From assembly GCA_029211085.1 (NCBI GenBank), contig JARGFW010000036.1:1-32188 (forward strand): 32,188 bases of DNA. The letters run 5' to 3'. This DNA is from Deferrisomatales bacterium. GTDB lineage: Bacteria > Desulfobacterota > Deferrisomatia > Deferrisomatales > JARGFW01. Within the stretch, counting starts at the first letter, position 1; every line of letters starts with the position of its first letter. Below the pieces are notes generated by a model. It did not search any database, was not told where the DNA came from, and saw only the letters and a program-made list of their open reading frames with translations. Position numbers and translations under genes: made by a program. Below are positions 1-8,248 of the stretch, piece after piece.

Positions 1-22
1 GCCGCGCCCAGGAAGCGATTCT

Positions 23-175
23 CCGCTGCCCACGGATGGGCGAGTGCCGCAAGCGCAGGATGCGCAGGAGCGGCCGCTGCCCACGGATGGGCGAGTGCCG
101 CAAGCGCAGGATGCGCAGGAGCGGCCGCTGCCCACGGATGGGCGAGTGCCGCAAGCGTAGGATGCGCAGGAGCGG
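23..175. repeat. Three tandem copies of a 51-bp unit
   Basis: Copies begin at 23, 74 and 125 with an exact period of 51 bases. Copies one and two look identical; the third has one clear change (c to t in the aagcg run near 157) and merges into unique sequence near 175. Each unit carries short complementary arms (gccgc and gcggc), so a transcript could fold. The array lies just past the stop codon of the leftward cheX gene. The period is a multiple of three and one frame stays open as an Arg-rich peptide, but no start signal or family resemblance supports translation. I read it as an intergenic tandem repeat. Confidence 0.9.
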
Positions 176-190
176 CCGGTCGCCGCCCGC

Positions 191-655
191 TCATCCGGCC
201 AGGCTCACCTCCAGCCAGAACTCTTCTCCGTCGAGGGTGAACGGCACCACCAGGCAGGGTCCCGGCCCTTTGTGGTCGATGGTGTGGCCCTTGCCTACCA
301 CGATGGTGGGAATCGCAATCTGGAAGTTGCAGCCCTGCTGGGAGAGTTCGGCCTTGGCTCCGCCGGCGATCATGTTGGCCAGCTCGCCGATGGCGTCGCA
401 CACCTCCTCGGTGATCCCTCCGGCCTCTTCCCCCACCAGGTTGGCGTAGATGCGCCGAGCCAGGGTGCCCGGAAAGGTCACCGCCACCGAGCCGGTGGCC
501 TCCCCGGCCAGGCCGATGATCCCGCTGACGTCGCCCCGGGCGGCGCGGCCGGTCTTGACGAACGGGGCCCCCCGCTCGGGGCGCACCGCCGCCATCATCT
601 CCAACGCCTGAAGAGTAGCGCCGATGAACGGGTTGATGTAGTTGACGTTGAGCAT
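191..655 (-). CDS. cheX: CheX-like CheY-P phosphatase
   Basis: A 154-residue protein of the CheX family, cytosolic phosphatases that remove the phosphoryl group from CheY-P. The family's E-x2-N catalytic signature is visible as GELANMIAGG in the central helix, within a run EEVCDAIGELANMI. The length matches stand-alone CheX. It starts 15 bases after the stop of the cheY-like gene on the same strand, so the two are very probably one transcript, and the kinase-free pairing suggests the phosphatase acts on that regulator. The ribosome-binding site is weak (a gcagg-type run). The C-terminus ends just before the 51-bp tandem repeats. Family assignment is firm; the partner is inferred from position. 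Confidence 0.85.
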   Translation of the reverse strand: MLNVNYINPFIGATLQALEMMAAVRPERGAPFVKTGRAARGDVSGIIGLAGEATGSVAVTFPGTLARRIYANLVGEEAGGITEEVCDAIGELANMIAGGAKAELSQQGCNFQIAIPTIVVGKGHTIDHKGPGPCLVVPFTLDGEEFWLEVSLAG

Positions 656-670
656 GGCCCGCGCCTGCCG

Positions 671-1030
671 CTACCTGCCGAGCACTTTCTGGATCTTCTC
701 TTTCAGAGTGTCCGGGGTGAACGGCTTGACGATGTAGTCACTCACGCCGGCCTTGATCGCCTCGAGGATCTCCTTCTTGGCCGCCTCGGTGGTGACCATG
801 ATGATCGGCACGTCGGTGTACTGGGAGTTGGACCGCAGGGTCTTGACGAAGGTGAGCCCGTCCATCTCGGGCATGTTCCAGTCGGTGAGCACCAGCTCCA
901 CCCCGGCCATCTTGGCCAGGGCATCCACGCCGTGCTCCGCCTCCACCACATCGGTGTAGCCGATGCGGTTGAGGGTGTTCTTGATGATGCGGCGCATGGT
1001 GGAAGAGTCATCGACGGTCAGAATCTTCAC
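671..1030 (-). CDS. cheY: Single-domain response regulator, CheY-like
   Basis: A 119-residue receiver domain with no output domain. Acidic pocket D7/D8, phospho-acceptor D50 (in LTDWNMPEMDG), switch T80 and K102 (KPF) are all present. I chose the GTG at 1030 because a strong AAAGGAGG lies just upstream and translation then opens with the canonical VKILTVDDSS; an upstream in-frame ATG at 1063 would add eleven residues ahead of that ribosome-binding site. The cheX-like gene follows after 15 bases. No receptor or CheA is seen in the window, so the input kinase is unknown and the pair may control something other than flagella. Confidence 0.9.
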   Translation of the reverse strand: MKILTVDDSSTMRRIIKNTLNRIGYTDVVEAEHGVDALAKMAGVELVLTDWNMPEMDGLTFVKTLRSNSQYTDVPIIMVTTEAAKKEILEAIKAGVSDYIVKPFTPDTLKEKIQKVLGR

Positions 1031-1177
1031 CGGTTTCCTCCTTTGGATCGACTGCGGCGGCACCCCAGTGGGGGAGGGGCCGCCGGTTGGTGTGAGGGTG
1101 AGTGGGGGTACTGATCGGTCACCGGTGAAAAAACTGGAGGACTTTCTTGGGATCCCGCTGCTCAGCGCAGAGGTCCC

Positions 1178-2575
1178 TCAGCGGACCTCCACCACCTCTA
1201 CCGGAGGACCGCCGGGGATCTCCAGCTCGGCGGCGGTCAAGGGCCCCACCACCACCGTCACTCCGGTGCCGCCATCAAACCAATGGGCTGCGTTGCGGGC
1301 ACCCTCGAGAGCCACCGCGATGACCGCGGGGAGGTAAAGGGAGGGCAGATCCTCGGGGAGCGCCTCCAATCGCAGGCTCATGCGCTCCCACACCGCGCTG
1401 CCCGGGTCCTGGTAGCGGAACACATGGCGGTTGACCACCGCGTCCCGGGCCCGGGACAGTTCTTCGGCGGTGATTCCCTCGGCGGCCACCTGCCCCAGGA
1501 TGGCCGCCACCGCCCCGCGCACCTCCACCACCGCGTCGGCCCGGGTCTGGGCACTGGCACCGAGCACCCCGAACCCCGGCAGGGCCTGGTAGAAGCTGCC
1601 CACGCTGTAGGCCAGACCGCGGTTGGATCGCACCTCCCGCACCAACCGGGACTGGAAGCCCGAGCCCCCGACCACCTGCTCCACCAGGTCGAGGGCGTAG
1701 AACTCCGGATCCAGTCGGTCCGGCCCGAGGCGCCCCCACACCAGGGTCGCCTGGGGCACGTCCTTGGGCACCAGCACCACCCGGGGAGCCGGCGGCTGGG
1801 GTGGAGCCAGTGGGGGGAAACCGCCACCGTCAGCGGGCAGGCTGCCGAAACGCCGCTCCAACTCGGCCAGCAGGTTCCCCGCGTCGAAGTCTCCCACCGC
1901 GCCCACCACCCACGTCCCCTCCGTCAGCAGCCGCCGGTGCAGTGCCTCCACTTCGGGCCGCCCCACCGCGGCTACGCTCTCGGGGGTGGCCAGCACGCCC
2001 CTGGGGTGGCCCGGGTAGAGCGCCCGGCGGAACTCCCGAAACGCCAGGGATTGGGGGTCATCCGCTTCCCGCAGCAGCCGTTCCTGCACCTGGGTGCGCG
2101 CCCACACCACCCGCTCCTCCCGGAACGTGGGGCGCCACAGCACCTGTTCCAGCAGTTCCAGGGCCCGGTCCAGATCCCAGCGCAGGGTCGACAGGACGAG
2201 CTGTCCGGTGCTGCGCCCCAGGGACACCGAGAGCTGGATGGCCCTCTCGTCCAGGGCCTCGTCCAGCGCTTCCGGGGCGAACCCGGCCGTTCCCCCCGTG
2301 CGCCACGCCGGCCCGGCCACATCGGCCAACCCGGCCTGACTCGGCGGGTCGTACACGCTGCCGCCGCGAAAGCTGAGGGTCAGCCGCACCAGGGGCAGGT
2401 CGTGGTCCTCCAGCAGGAACACCGGCACACCGCCGGAGAGTTCGTGCAGCACCGGTGCCGGGGGCTCAAACGCCGGGAGGGCGAACTGTGCCCGGCGCGG
2501 GTCCAGGGCGGTAATGGAGGCGCAGCCGGCGGTGAGCAGTGCCAGACACACAACGGTGAACCAACGGCGGGCCAT
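1178..2575 (-). CDS. M16 peptidase-like lipoprotein, non-catalytic subunit
   Basis: A 465-residue member of the insulinase/M16 family. It opens with a lipoprotein signal (MARRWFTVVCLALLTAGC), so Cys18 is the probable lipidated residue and the mature protein is membrane-anchored in the envelope. The zinc motif HxxEH expected early in the domain is replaced (GLADVAGPAWRTGG), whereas the C-terminal M16 half, with an SRLVREVRSNRGLAYSV segment, is well kept. This is the usual pattern for the inactive partner of a two-gene M16 protease. Its ATG shares one base with the stop of the catalytic partner upstream (TGATG at 2573-2577), indicating translational coupling. Confidence 0.88.
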   Translation of the reverse strand: MARRWFTVVCLALLTAGCASITALDPRRAQFALPAFEPPAPVLHELSGGVPVFLLEDHDLPLVRLTLSFRGGSVYDPPSQAGLADVAGPAWRTGGTAGFAPEALDEALDERAIQLSVSLGRSTGQLVLSTLRWDLDRALELLEQVLWRPTFREERVVWARTQVQERLLREADDPQSLAFREFRRALYPGHPRGVLATPESVAAVGRPEVEALHRRLLTEGTWVVGAVGDFDAGNLLAELERRFGSLPADGGGFPPLAPPQPPAPRVVLVPKDVPQATLVWGRLGPDRLDPEFYALDLVEQVVGGSGFQSRLVREVRSNRGLAYSVGSFYQALPGFGVLGASAQTRADAVVEVRGAVAAILGQVAAEGITAEELSRARDAVVNRHVFRYQDPGSAVWERMSLRLEALPEDLPSLYLPAVIAVALEGARNAAHWFDGGTGVTVVVGPLTAAELEIPGGPPVEVVEVR

Positions 2576-4098
2576 CAGCTGTCCTCCCCGGGCCCGGTCG
2601 CCCCGGGCGCGACCGTGGGCACCAGCACGGCGGTGGTGCGGTTCTCCGGCACCAGGTAGGTGCGCACCGCTGTTGCAACCTCCTCTGCAGTGATCCCGGC
2701 GATCACTCCGGCGTGCTCCTCCAGGTAGCGCCAGTCACCAGCCACGCTCTGGAAGTACGCCAGGTTGCGCGCCAGTCCACTATTGGATTCCAGTGAGCGG
2801 ATGCGCGCCGCCTGCAGCCGGCGCAACACCCGCTGCAGCTCAGCCGGGGTGGGTGGCTCGGCAGCCAGGCGCTGCAGTTCCCCCTCCAGCGCCTCCTCCA
2901 CGGCGGCGGGTGCCGCCCCCGCCACCGGGGTGGCAAACACCGCGAACAGGTTGGCGTAGCGCGCCCCGGGGATGCCGTTGGCGGTGCTCACCGAGGCCGC
3001 CAGGTGCCGCCGATCCACCAGTTCACGCACCAACCGCGAGGACCGTCCGTCGCTGAGCAGCGCGTCGATCACGTCGAACACGTAGTCGTCGCGGTGGGGC
3101 AGGGTCGGCTTGTGGTACGCGACGATCAGGCGCGGTTGGGCGTCGAAGCGCACCTCCACCCGCTTCGCTCCCCGCTGGGGTGGCTCGATGGTCGCCACGG
3201 GCCGCCCCCCCCCAACGGCGGGCAGGTCCCCAAAATAGCGCTCCGCCAGGGCGAAGAACGCGTCCGGGTCCACCGCCCCCACGGCCACCACCACCAGATG
3301 TTCCGGGCCGTAATAGCGTCGGTAGAACTCGCGGGTCGGCATCGGGTCCAGGTTCGCCAGATCGGACGGCCAGCCGATCACCGGGTCCCGGTAGGGGTGG
3401 GCCGCGTAGGCGGTGGACAGCAGCGCCTCGTAGAGCAACCCCCCGGGGTCGGCCCCGTAGCGCTGGTTGCGCTCCTCTTCCACCACGTCGCGCTCCACAT
3501 AGAACTCGCGCAGCACCGGGTCGCGCATGCGCTCGGACTCGATGCGCGCCCACAGCTCCAGGCGATTGGCCGGCAGACTGACGATGTAGCTGGTGAGGTC
3601 GACGGTGGTGAAGGCGTTGAACCCCACCGCCCCGTTGCGGGCGTAGATGGCGTCGATCTCGTCCTTCACCACCAGGGGACGGTGGCGGCCCTGCAGCTCC
3701 GCCAGGCGCGCGGCCAGCCGCCCCGCATCGGCCTCCCGGCCCTCCCGGCGCGCGCCGTCCAGGGCCCGCCCCGTCTCCTCGATCTGGGCGAGCAGCGGTT
3801 TCTCCTGGCCCCAGTCCCGGGTACCCAGGTCCCGGGTACCCTTGAACAGCATGTGTTCCAGCAGGTGGGCGGTGCCTGTCTGCCCAGCGGGCTCGTCCAC
3901 CCCCCCCACCCCGAAGGTCATCTGCAGGCTCACCGTCGGCGCACCGGGGCGCCGCAGAGCGAGCACCGTGACGCCGTTTTCCAGCCGGTGTTCCCGCACC
4001 CGCCCTTCCAGGCTCCACTGCTCGCCCCCCGCCGCCAACCCCAGGGCCGCCCACAGCAGCACCGCGAGACCCGTCAGAAAACCCCATGTCTTGCTCAC
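2575..4098 (-). CDS. M16 family zinc metallopeptidase, catalytic subunit
   Basis: A 507-residue secreted insulinase-type peptidase. The GTG at 4098 is chosen because AAAGGAGAG precedes it and it starts a clean signal peptide (VSKTWGFLTGLAVLLWAAL, then ALA-type cleavage). The inverted zinc motif HLLEH lies in TGTAHLLEHMLFKGT, and the distal metal glutamate is in VVEEERNQRYG, with the coiled insertion between them typical of this bacterial subfamily. It presumably degrades peptides or misfolded segments in the periplasm together with the lipoprotein partner. A 12-base direct repeat of period 15 (3815-3841) encodes GTRDLGTRDW just after the active site. The physiological substrate cannot be told. 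Confidence 0.92.
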   Translation of the reverse strand: MSKTWGFLTGLAVLLWAALGLAAGGEQWSLEGRVREHRLENGVTVLALRRPGAPTVSLQMTFGVGGVDEPAGQTGTAHLLEHMLFKGTRDLGTRDWGQEKPLLAQIEETGRALDGARREGREADAGRLAARLAELQGRHRPLVVKDEIDAIYARNGAVGFNAFTTVDLTSYIVSLPANRLELWARIESERMRDPVLREFYVERDVVEEERNQRYGADPGGLLYEALLSTAYAAHPYRDPVIGWPSDLANLDPMPTREFYRRYYGPEHLVVVAVGAVDPDAFFALAERYFGDLPAVGGGRPVATIEPPQRGAKRVEVRFDAQPRLIVAYHKPTLPHRDDYVFDVIDALLSDGRSSRLVRELVDRRHLAASVSTANGIPGARYANLFAVFATPVAGAAPAAVEEALEGELQRLAAEPPTPAELQRVLRRLQAARIRSLESNSGLARNLAYFQSVAGDWRYLEEHAGVIAGITAEEVATAVRTYLVPENRTTAVLVPTVAPGATGPGEDS

Positions 4099-4267
4099 CT
4101 GCTCTCCTTTGTTCACGGTTCGTCGAACGCGGCGATGGTACGAGCCGCGGCAGCGCACCGCAAGCCGCGCTCCAGGGGGTTGGATGCCGGCGAGCCGCTG
4201 GAAGCTACACCGCAGCACGTGCTACGCTGCGTGCCGTAGCAGATGCCCTGCGGCAGGAGGAGTTCCG

Positions 4268-5947
4268 ATGGCTAGCGACCGACCCCAGTCCCCCGCGCTC
4301 CCCGCCGAACTCTCGGCGATCCTGGCTACCCGCGGCGCCGCGCGGGAGGATCTACTGCTGGCCTCGGACCACCTGGACGAACTGGTGCCCCGGCTCGCCC
4401 CGGAGGCGCTGTTCTTCACCCTCAGTGGCATGAGCCAGGAGAATGTGCCGGAGGTGCTGTCCCACGCCACGTCCGAGCAGGTGGAGTTCCTGCTGGATCT
4501 GGACTTGTGGAACAAGGACCGCATCCGCGCCGACCGCGCCGTGCCCTGGCTGACCCTGCTGCAGCGCTGCGGCGACCCGGCCCTGGAGCGCTGGCTGCCG
4601 GACCTGGAACTGGCCGACCTCACCCTGCTGTTGGGCCAGTTGGTGCGGGTGCAGGTGGTCAGCGAGGACGACGAGCCCCTGCAGGACACCCCCGGCCGGG
4701 CACCGTTCACCCTGGATGGCCTGTACTACGTGTCCGCGCCCGAGACCCAGGAACCCCTGCTGCGCCACCTGCTCATCGTGCTGCACGGCACGTCATCGGA
4801 CCAGTACTACAAGTTGATGGAGGCGCTGATCCGCGACGTCGACTCCGAGCTCGAGGAGTACTGTTTCGAGACCCGCCAGCGGCGGCTGGCCGCCCGGGGC
4901 TTCCCCGAGTGGGAGGAGGCCATGGAGGTGTACGCCCGCCTGGACGGGGCCGCCCTGGAGAACCTGCCGGTGCGCACCCAAGCCCCCGTGGAGGACACCG
5001 ACGATGCGGCGCCCCCGCACTACCCCGTGCTGGTGGCGGGCGCCAGCGGCGGCCGCCTGGCCCAGGCACTGGAGGCACTGCCCCTCGACATCGACCCCGC
5101 CCCCCTGCAGCGCGAACTGGCGTACCTCACCCACAAGGTAGCGGTGGCCGACGGCCTGGACCTGGGCCAGGTCGAGTCTCTGGAGACCGCCGCTCGCAAG
5201 GTGGCCGACTACGTCTCCATCGGGCTCGAGTCCCTGTGCGGCACCGACCCGGCGTGCTGTGCCGAGGCGCTCTGCAGGCACTGGCTGCAGCACCTGTTCC
5301 GGGTGGGCTGGACCCGCATCCGCCGGGTGCGCACCCGGGCCCGCCGGGTGATCGAGAAGGGCTGGCCCCAGGGGCACAAAGAACGCCTGCTGTTCCTGGA
5401 CGAGCCCCTGCCCCGCATCCTGGACGGGCTGATGATGATCCACCCCCAGTGGTACGCCGTGAGCGAAGTCGGCTACCGCCGTTTCAGCACCCTGGACGAG
5501 GTGCGCGCCGCCGAGTGGGCGGTGGGCAAGGTGGAGTTCCTGGGGCAGTTCCTGCTCGGCATCGTGGACCTGCGCCTGGGGGACCTGCGGGAAGCCCTGG
5601 TGCGGCTCGACACGGAGAACCTCAAAGGTTCCACCGTGTTCCTCACCTCCCTGGTCAACGCGGCCCTGGAACACGGGTTCCGCTTCACGCCCGTGCCCCG
5701 CGACCAGGCCCGGGCCGGCCTGGCCCGGGTGTGGGAGACCGACCGCCCGCCGCGCCGGGTGCGCCCCGAACTGGCCGGAACCGCGGTGGAGTGGGCACGC
5801 TCGGTGCGCCCCATGAACCAACCGGAGGAGGCGTTCCTGACCGAGTTCGTGGGTGACTGCTTCACCCTGCTGGAAGAAGAGTTCGGTCACCTGGCCGAAG
5901 ACGAGGTGCCGGACCCGCGTTTCACCCGAGGGCTTTGGATCGAGTAG
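4268..5947 (+). CDS. DUF6178-like protein of unknown function
   Basis: A 559-residue, largely helical and acidic protein with no signal peptide or membrane segment, so probably cytosolic. The ATG at 4268 follows GGAGGAG at a normal distance. It resembles the uncharacterised DUF6178 family as I remember it from Geobacter-like bacteria: opening helices with a leucine-rich DHLDELVPRLAPEALFFTL stretch, then LDLWNKDRI and LGQLVRVQVV blocks. No catalytic motif can be pointed out. It is divergent from the M16 pair (169-base intergenic region) and is followed after 100 bases by the thioredoxin reductase fusion, probably under a separate promoter. Existence as a gene is firm; the family name is from memory. 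Confidence 0.8.
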   Translation: MASDRPQSPALPAELSAILATRGAAREDLLLASDHLDELVPRLAPEALFFTLSGMSQENVPEVLSHATSEQVEFLLDLDLWNKDRIRADRAVPWLTLLQRCGDPALERWLPDLELADLTLLLGQLVRVQVVSEDDEPLQDTPGRAPFTLDGLYYVSAPETQEPLLRHLLIVLHGTSSDQYYKLMEALIRDVDSELEEYCFETRQRRLAARGFPEWEEAMEVYARLDGAALENLPVRTQAPVEDTDDAAPPHYPVLVAGASGGRLAQALEALPLDIDPAPLQRELAYLTHKVAVADGLDLGQVESLETAARKVADYVSIGLESLCGTDPACCAEALCRHWLQHLFRVGWTRIRRVRTRARRVIEKGWPQGHKERLLFLDEPLPRILDGLMMIHPQWYAVSEVGYRRFSTLDEVRAAEWAVGKVEFLGQFLLGIVDLRLGDLREALVRLDTENLKGSTVFLTSLVNAALEHGFRFTPVPRDQARAGLARVWETDRPPRRVRPELAGTAVEWARSVRPMNQPEEAFLTEFVGDCFTLLEEEFGHLAEDEVPDPRFTRGLWIE

Positions 5948-5975
5948 CCGTCACGCGCCGTTGGTCACGGGTCCA

Positions 5976-6004
5976 CTGGTCGCGCGCCCGCATCCTGGTA
6001 CGAT
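5976..6004 (+). promoter_or_regulatory. Possible sigma-70-type promoter for the Grx-TrxR gene
   Basis: A CTGGTC hexamer at 5976-5981 and TACGAT at 5999-6004 are separated by 17 bases, about 45 bases before the ATG at 6048. The -10 matches well, the -35 poorly. No experimental support; a chance match is possible. Confidence 0.3.
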
Positions 6005-6047
6005 TGCCCACCCGGGCATGCCCCCAGCCCCCACCGAGGTGAACCCC

Positions 6048-7295
6048 ATGGCCCCCACGACCTTGTACGCCGTCCCCTGGTGCACCAAGTGCCACCGGGT
6101 GCGCACGTTTCTCGACGCCGCCGGGGTGCCGTATGTCGAGGTCGACCCCGACGCCGACCCCGATGCCCGGCAGCAACTGGCCGACACCGCCGGTGGCGAT
6201 CTCAGTGTGCCCGCCGTACAGGTGGGGGGGCGGCTGCTAATGAACCCGGATGACACAGCCCTTGCCGAGGCGCTCCAGGTGCCGGTGCCCGACGACCTGG
6301 ACGTGTACGACGTGATCGTCGTCGGCGGCGGCCCGGCCGGGCTCACTGCGGCGATCTACACCACCCGGGAGCGGCTGCGCACCCTGGTGCTGGAGAAGGG
6401 CCTACCCGGGGGCCAGGCGGCGGCCACCGGCCAGATCGAGAACTACCCCGGCTTCCCCGACCCGGTCAGCGGCGCCGAGTTGATGCAGCGGGTACAGAAG
6501 CAGGTGGAGAAGTTCGGCGCCGAGCTGCGTACCTTTGAAGAGGTCTCCGCCCTGGGCGCCGACGACGGCCTGCTGCGGGTCACCGCCGGTGCCGACACCT
6601 ACCGGGGCCGCAGCGTCATCCTCGCCACCGGCTCGGTGTACCGGCGCATGGGCGTTCCTGGGGAGGAGGAGCTGATCGGCCGGGGGGTGAGCTTCTGCGC
6701 CACCTGCGACGCCCCGTTCTTCCGCGGCAAACACGTGGTGGTGGTGGGGGGCGGCAACTCCGCTCTCCAGGAAACCCTGCATCTGGCGGAGTTCGCGGCC
6801 CGCATCACCCTGGTGCAACTGCTCGACCGGCTCACCGGCTCCCCGGTGCTGGAGCAGCGGGTGCGCTCCATGCCCGGAGTGCAGGTATTGCTCGGCCATC
6901 GCATCACCCGGGTGCTGGGCAGCGACAGCGTGGACGGTGTACAACTGGAACCCACGGACGGCGGCGCCAGCCGCGACCTGCCCTGCGACGGGGTGTTCGT
7001 GTTCATCGGCCTGGTGCCCAACACCGAGTTCCTCAAGGGCACCCTGGAACTGGACGAGGCCGGCTTCGTCGTCGCCGACCCCAGCAACCTGGCCACTACG
7101 CTGCCCGGGGTGTTCGCCGCCGGCGACCTGCGCGCCGGCAGCGCCAAACAGATCACCTCGGCCGTTGGCGAAGGCACCGTAGCCTCGTTCATGGTCAAGC
7201 AATGGCTGGAGACACGCCGCGCTGAAATAGCCGGTGAAGAGGGACCGGTGAACAGTGAATGGGAAAGGCCCCAGACACAGACCGTGCGCAACTGA
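6048..7295 (+). CDS. Glutaredoxin-like domain fused to thioredoxin reductase-like flavoprotein
   Basis: A 415-residue cytosolic redox enzyme. Residues 1-80 form a glutaredoxin/NrdH-like domain with a CxxC at C12-C15 (WCTKC). Residues 85-400 are a thioredoxin reductase fold: FAD motif GGGPAG at 93-98, redox-active CATC at C217-C220, second dinucleotide motif GGGNSA at 234-239, and the late FAD motif FAAGDLR. The usual NADPH 2'-phosphate motif HRRDxxRA, expected after that second Gly motif, is replaced by QLLDRLTGS, so the donor may be NADH or another carrier. ATG 6048 starts the Grx domain cleanly. The last 15 or so residues are encoded by a repeat-like sequence and are probably not conserved. 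A flavodoxin gene follows. Confidence 0.9.
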   Translation: MAPTTLYAVPWCTKCHRVRTFLDAAGVPYVEVDPDADPDARQQLADTAGGDLSVPAVQVGGRLLMNPDDTALAEALQVPVPDDLDVYDVIVVGGGPAGLTAAIYTTRERLRTLVLEKGLPGGQAAATGQIENYPGFPDPVSGAELMQRVQKQVEKFGAELRTFEEVSALGADDGLLRVTAGADTYRGRSVILATGSVYRRMGVPGEEELIGRGVSFCATCDAPFFRGKHVVVVGGGNSALQETLHLAEFAARITLVQLLDRLTGSPVLEQRVRSMPGVQVLLGHRITRVLGSDSVDGVQLEPTDGGASRDLPCDGVFVFIGLVPNTEFLKGTLELDEAGFVVADPSNLATTLPGVFAAGDLRAGSAKQITSAVGEGTVASFMVKQWLETRRAEIAGEEGPVNSEWERPQTQTVRN

Positions 7296-7334
7296 CCCTA
7301 CCTGTTCACTGTTCACTTCTCACTGTTCACTCAC
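7247..7334. repeat. GTTCACTG-type repeat with inverted arm across the gene end
   Basis: The sequence ggtgaacagtgaa (7247-7259), inside the end of the Grx-TrxR gene, is matched in inverted form by ttcactgttcac at 7305-7316, and a further ctcactgttcac follows at 7320-7330. The stop codon at 7293-7295 lies in the loop. The arrangement resembles dispersed intergenic GTGAACAGTGAAC repeats, and it appears to have supplied the last codons of the gene. Confidence 0.6.
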
Positions 7335-7401
7335 CCCATCCGTGGGGCTCGCCCTTCGGGCGGCCCTTCTGGCCGTGCGATTCCACGCTCCTGTGGAATC
7401 G
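7333..7401 (+). promoter_or_regulatory. Cluster of four short hairpins before the flavodoxin gene
   Basis: Four consecutive inverted repeats are visible: cccca/tgggg (7334-7347), cgccc/gggcg (7350-7362), ggcc/ggcc (7362-7374), and a perfect nine-pair stem cgattccac/gtggaatcg with a six-base loop (7378-7401). None is followed by a T-tract, so they are not a classical terminator. They may shape mRNA stability between the two genes, or be remnants of a REP-like element. The flavodoxin ribosome-binding site aaggag begins about 16 bases after the last stem. Confidence 0.55.
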
Positions 7402-7427
7402 TCACTGGTAACTCGCAAGGAGTCCCC

Positions 7428-7859
7428 ATGCGCAAGGTCGCCATCGTCTACACCACCCGGACCGGCGAGACCGAGAGGATGGCCCAGGTCATCGTGGAGG
7501 GCGTGCAGTCTGCCGGCGGCGAGCCCCACCTGATGCGGGTCGAGGAACTGGACGACGTCTCCCCCCTGGCGGCGTTCGACGCCATTGCGGTGGGCACCCC
7601 CACCCAGGAGGCCAAGGAGGTGCACGAAGTGACCGCGTTCCTCGACCGCCTCGCCGCCAGCGACATCAAGGGCAGGTACGCCGCCGCGTTCGGCTCCTAC
7701 GGCTGGAGCGGTGAGGGCCCCTACATCGCCGCCCTGCGCCTGGAACGGGAGTGCGGCATGAAGATGGTGGCCGAACCCCTGCGGGCAAAACAGGGGCTCA
7801 AAGGCACGGAGTTCGACGTGTGCCGCGCCTTCGGCATGAAACTGGTGTTCGGGGAGTAG
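7428..7859 (+). CDS. Flavodoxin family protein
   Basis: A 143-residue single-domain flavodoxin, a small FMN-binding electron carrier in the cytosol. The FMN phosphate loop is seen at residues 9-16 (TTRTGETE), and AFGSYGWSGEG near residue 87 is the loop typical of the flavodoxin domain of diiron flavoproteins (FprA type), although no diiron domain is attached. ATG 7428 follows aaggag. It is co-directional with the Grx-TrxR fusion, 132 bases downstream of its stop, so a shared transcript is plausible. The pairing suggests, but does not prove, that one passes electrons to the other. Confidence 0.85.
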   Translation: MRKVAIVYTTRTGETERMAQVIVEGVQSAGGEPHLMRVEELDDVSPLAAFDAIAVGTPTQEAKEVHEVTAFLDRLAASDIKGRYAAAFGSYGWSGEGPYIAALRLERECGMKMVAEPLRAKQGLKGTEFDVCRAFGMKLVFGE

Positions 7860-8248
7860 TCCCCGTCTGGGCCACAAGCACCGGGCCAGAGCACTCCGGC
7901 ACCTCAACCCCGGGGAGCCACATGCGACGCGCCCGGCCCCCAACCCGGCGCGGTCCGGGAGATCCGCCCTGCTGAAACCAGCCTCGACGCGGCAGAAGGT
8001 ATAGTGAGCGGGGATGGGCATGGTCCGCAGCACTCGAGCGACGACCGCACCCGACGGCCGCAACGCCCACCCAGGCGTTGGCGGCCGTGTTGCATCCGGG
8101 TTGGTCTCCGGGGCGGTACCATTGACGGGAACGAAGCCCGCCGGGCCGCGCGCCGGTACAGGCCGTCGTCCCAGCGGTTGGCCGAAGAGCTGATGAAGAG
8201 AACTTCACGATTTCACTTACCCCTGGGCTCCCCTTCCCCGCCGCCCGT
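7860..8248. other. Intergenic region between convergent genes, with one strong hairpin
   Basis: I see no credible gene here; open frames on either strand lack ribosome-binding sites and family resemblance. An inverted repeat at 8054-8088 (acggccgcaacgcc and ggcgttggcggccgt, one bulged base, six-base loop) is the only notable structure. It lies between the rightward flavodoxin and the leftward NapH-like gene and could serve as a bidirectional terminator, though it has no T-tract. Confidence 0.5.

Noticed and set aside
23-175. CRISPR array
   Set aside because: The 51-base units abut with no unique spacers between them; this is a plain tandem repeat.
3815-3841. Regulatory palindrome (gggtaccc repeats)
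   Set aside because: The 12-base direct repeat lies well inside the M16 coding region and encodes GTRDLGTRDW, similar to sequence usual at that position in the family.
3004-4239. Long rightward open frame opposite the catalytic M16 gene
   Set aside because: Composition is atypical and the opposite strand encodes HLLEH and the rest of the M16 domain.
7860-8248. A gene between flavodoxin and the NapH-like gene
   Set aside because: Open frames on both strands lack ribosome-binding sites, are Arg/Pro-rich and have no family resemblance.
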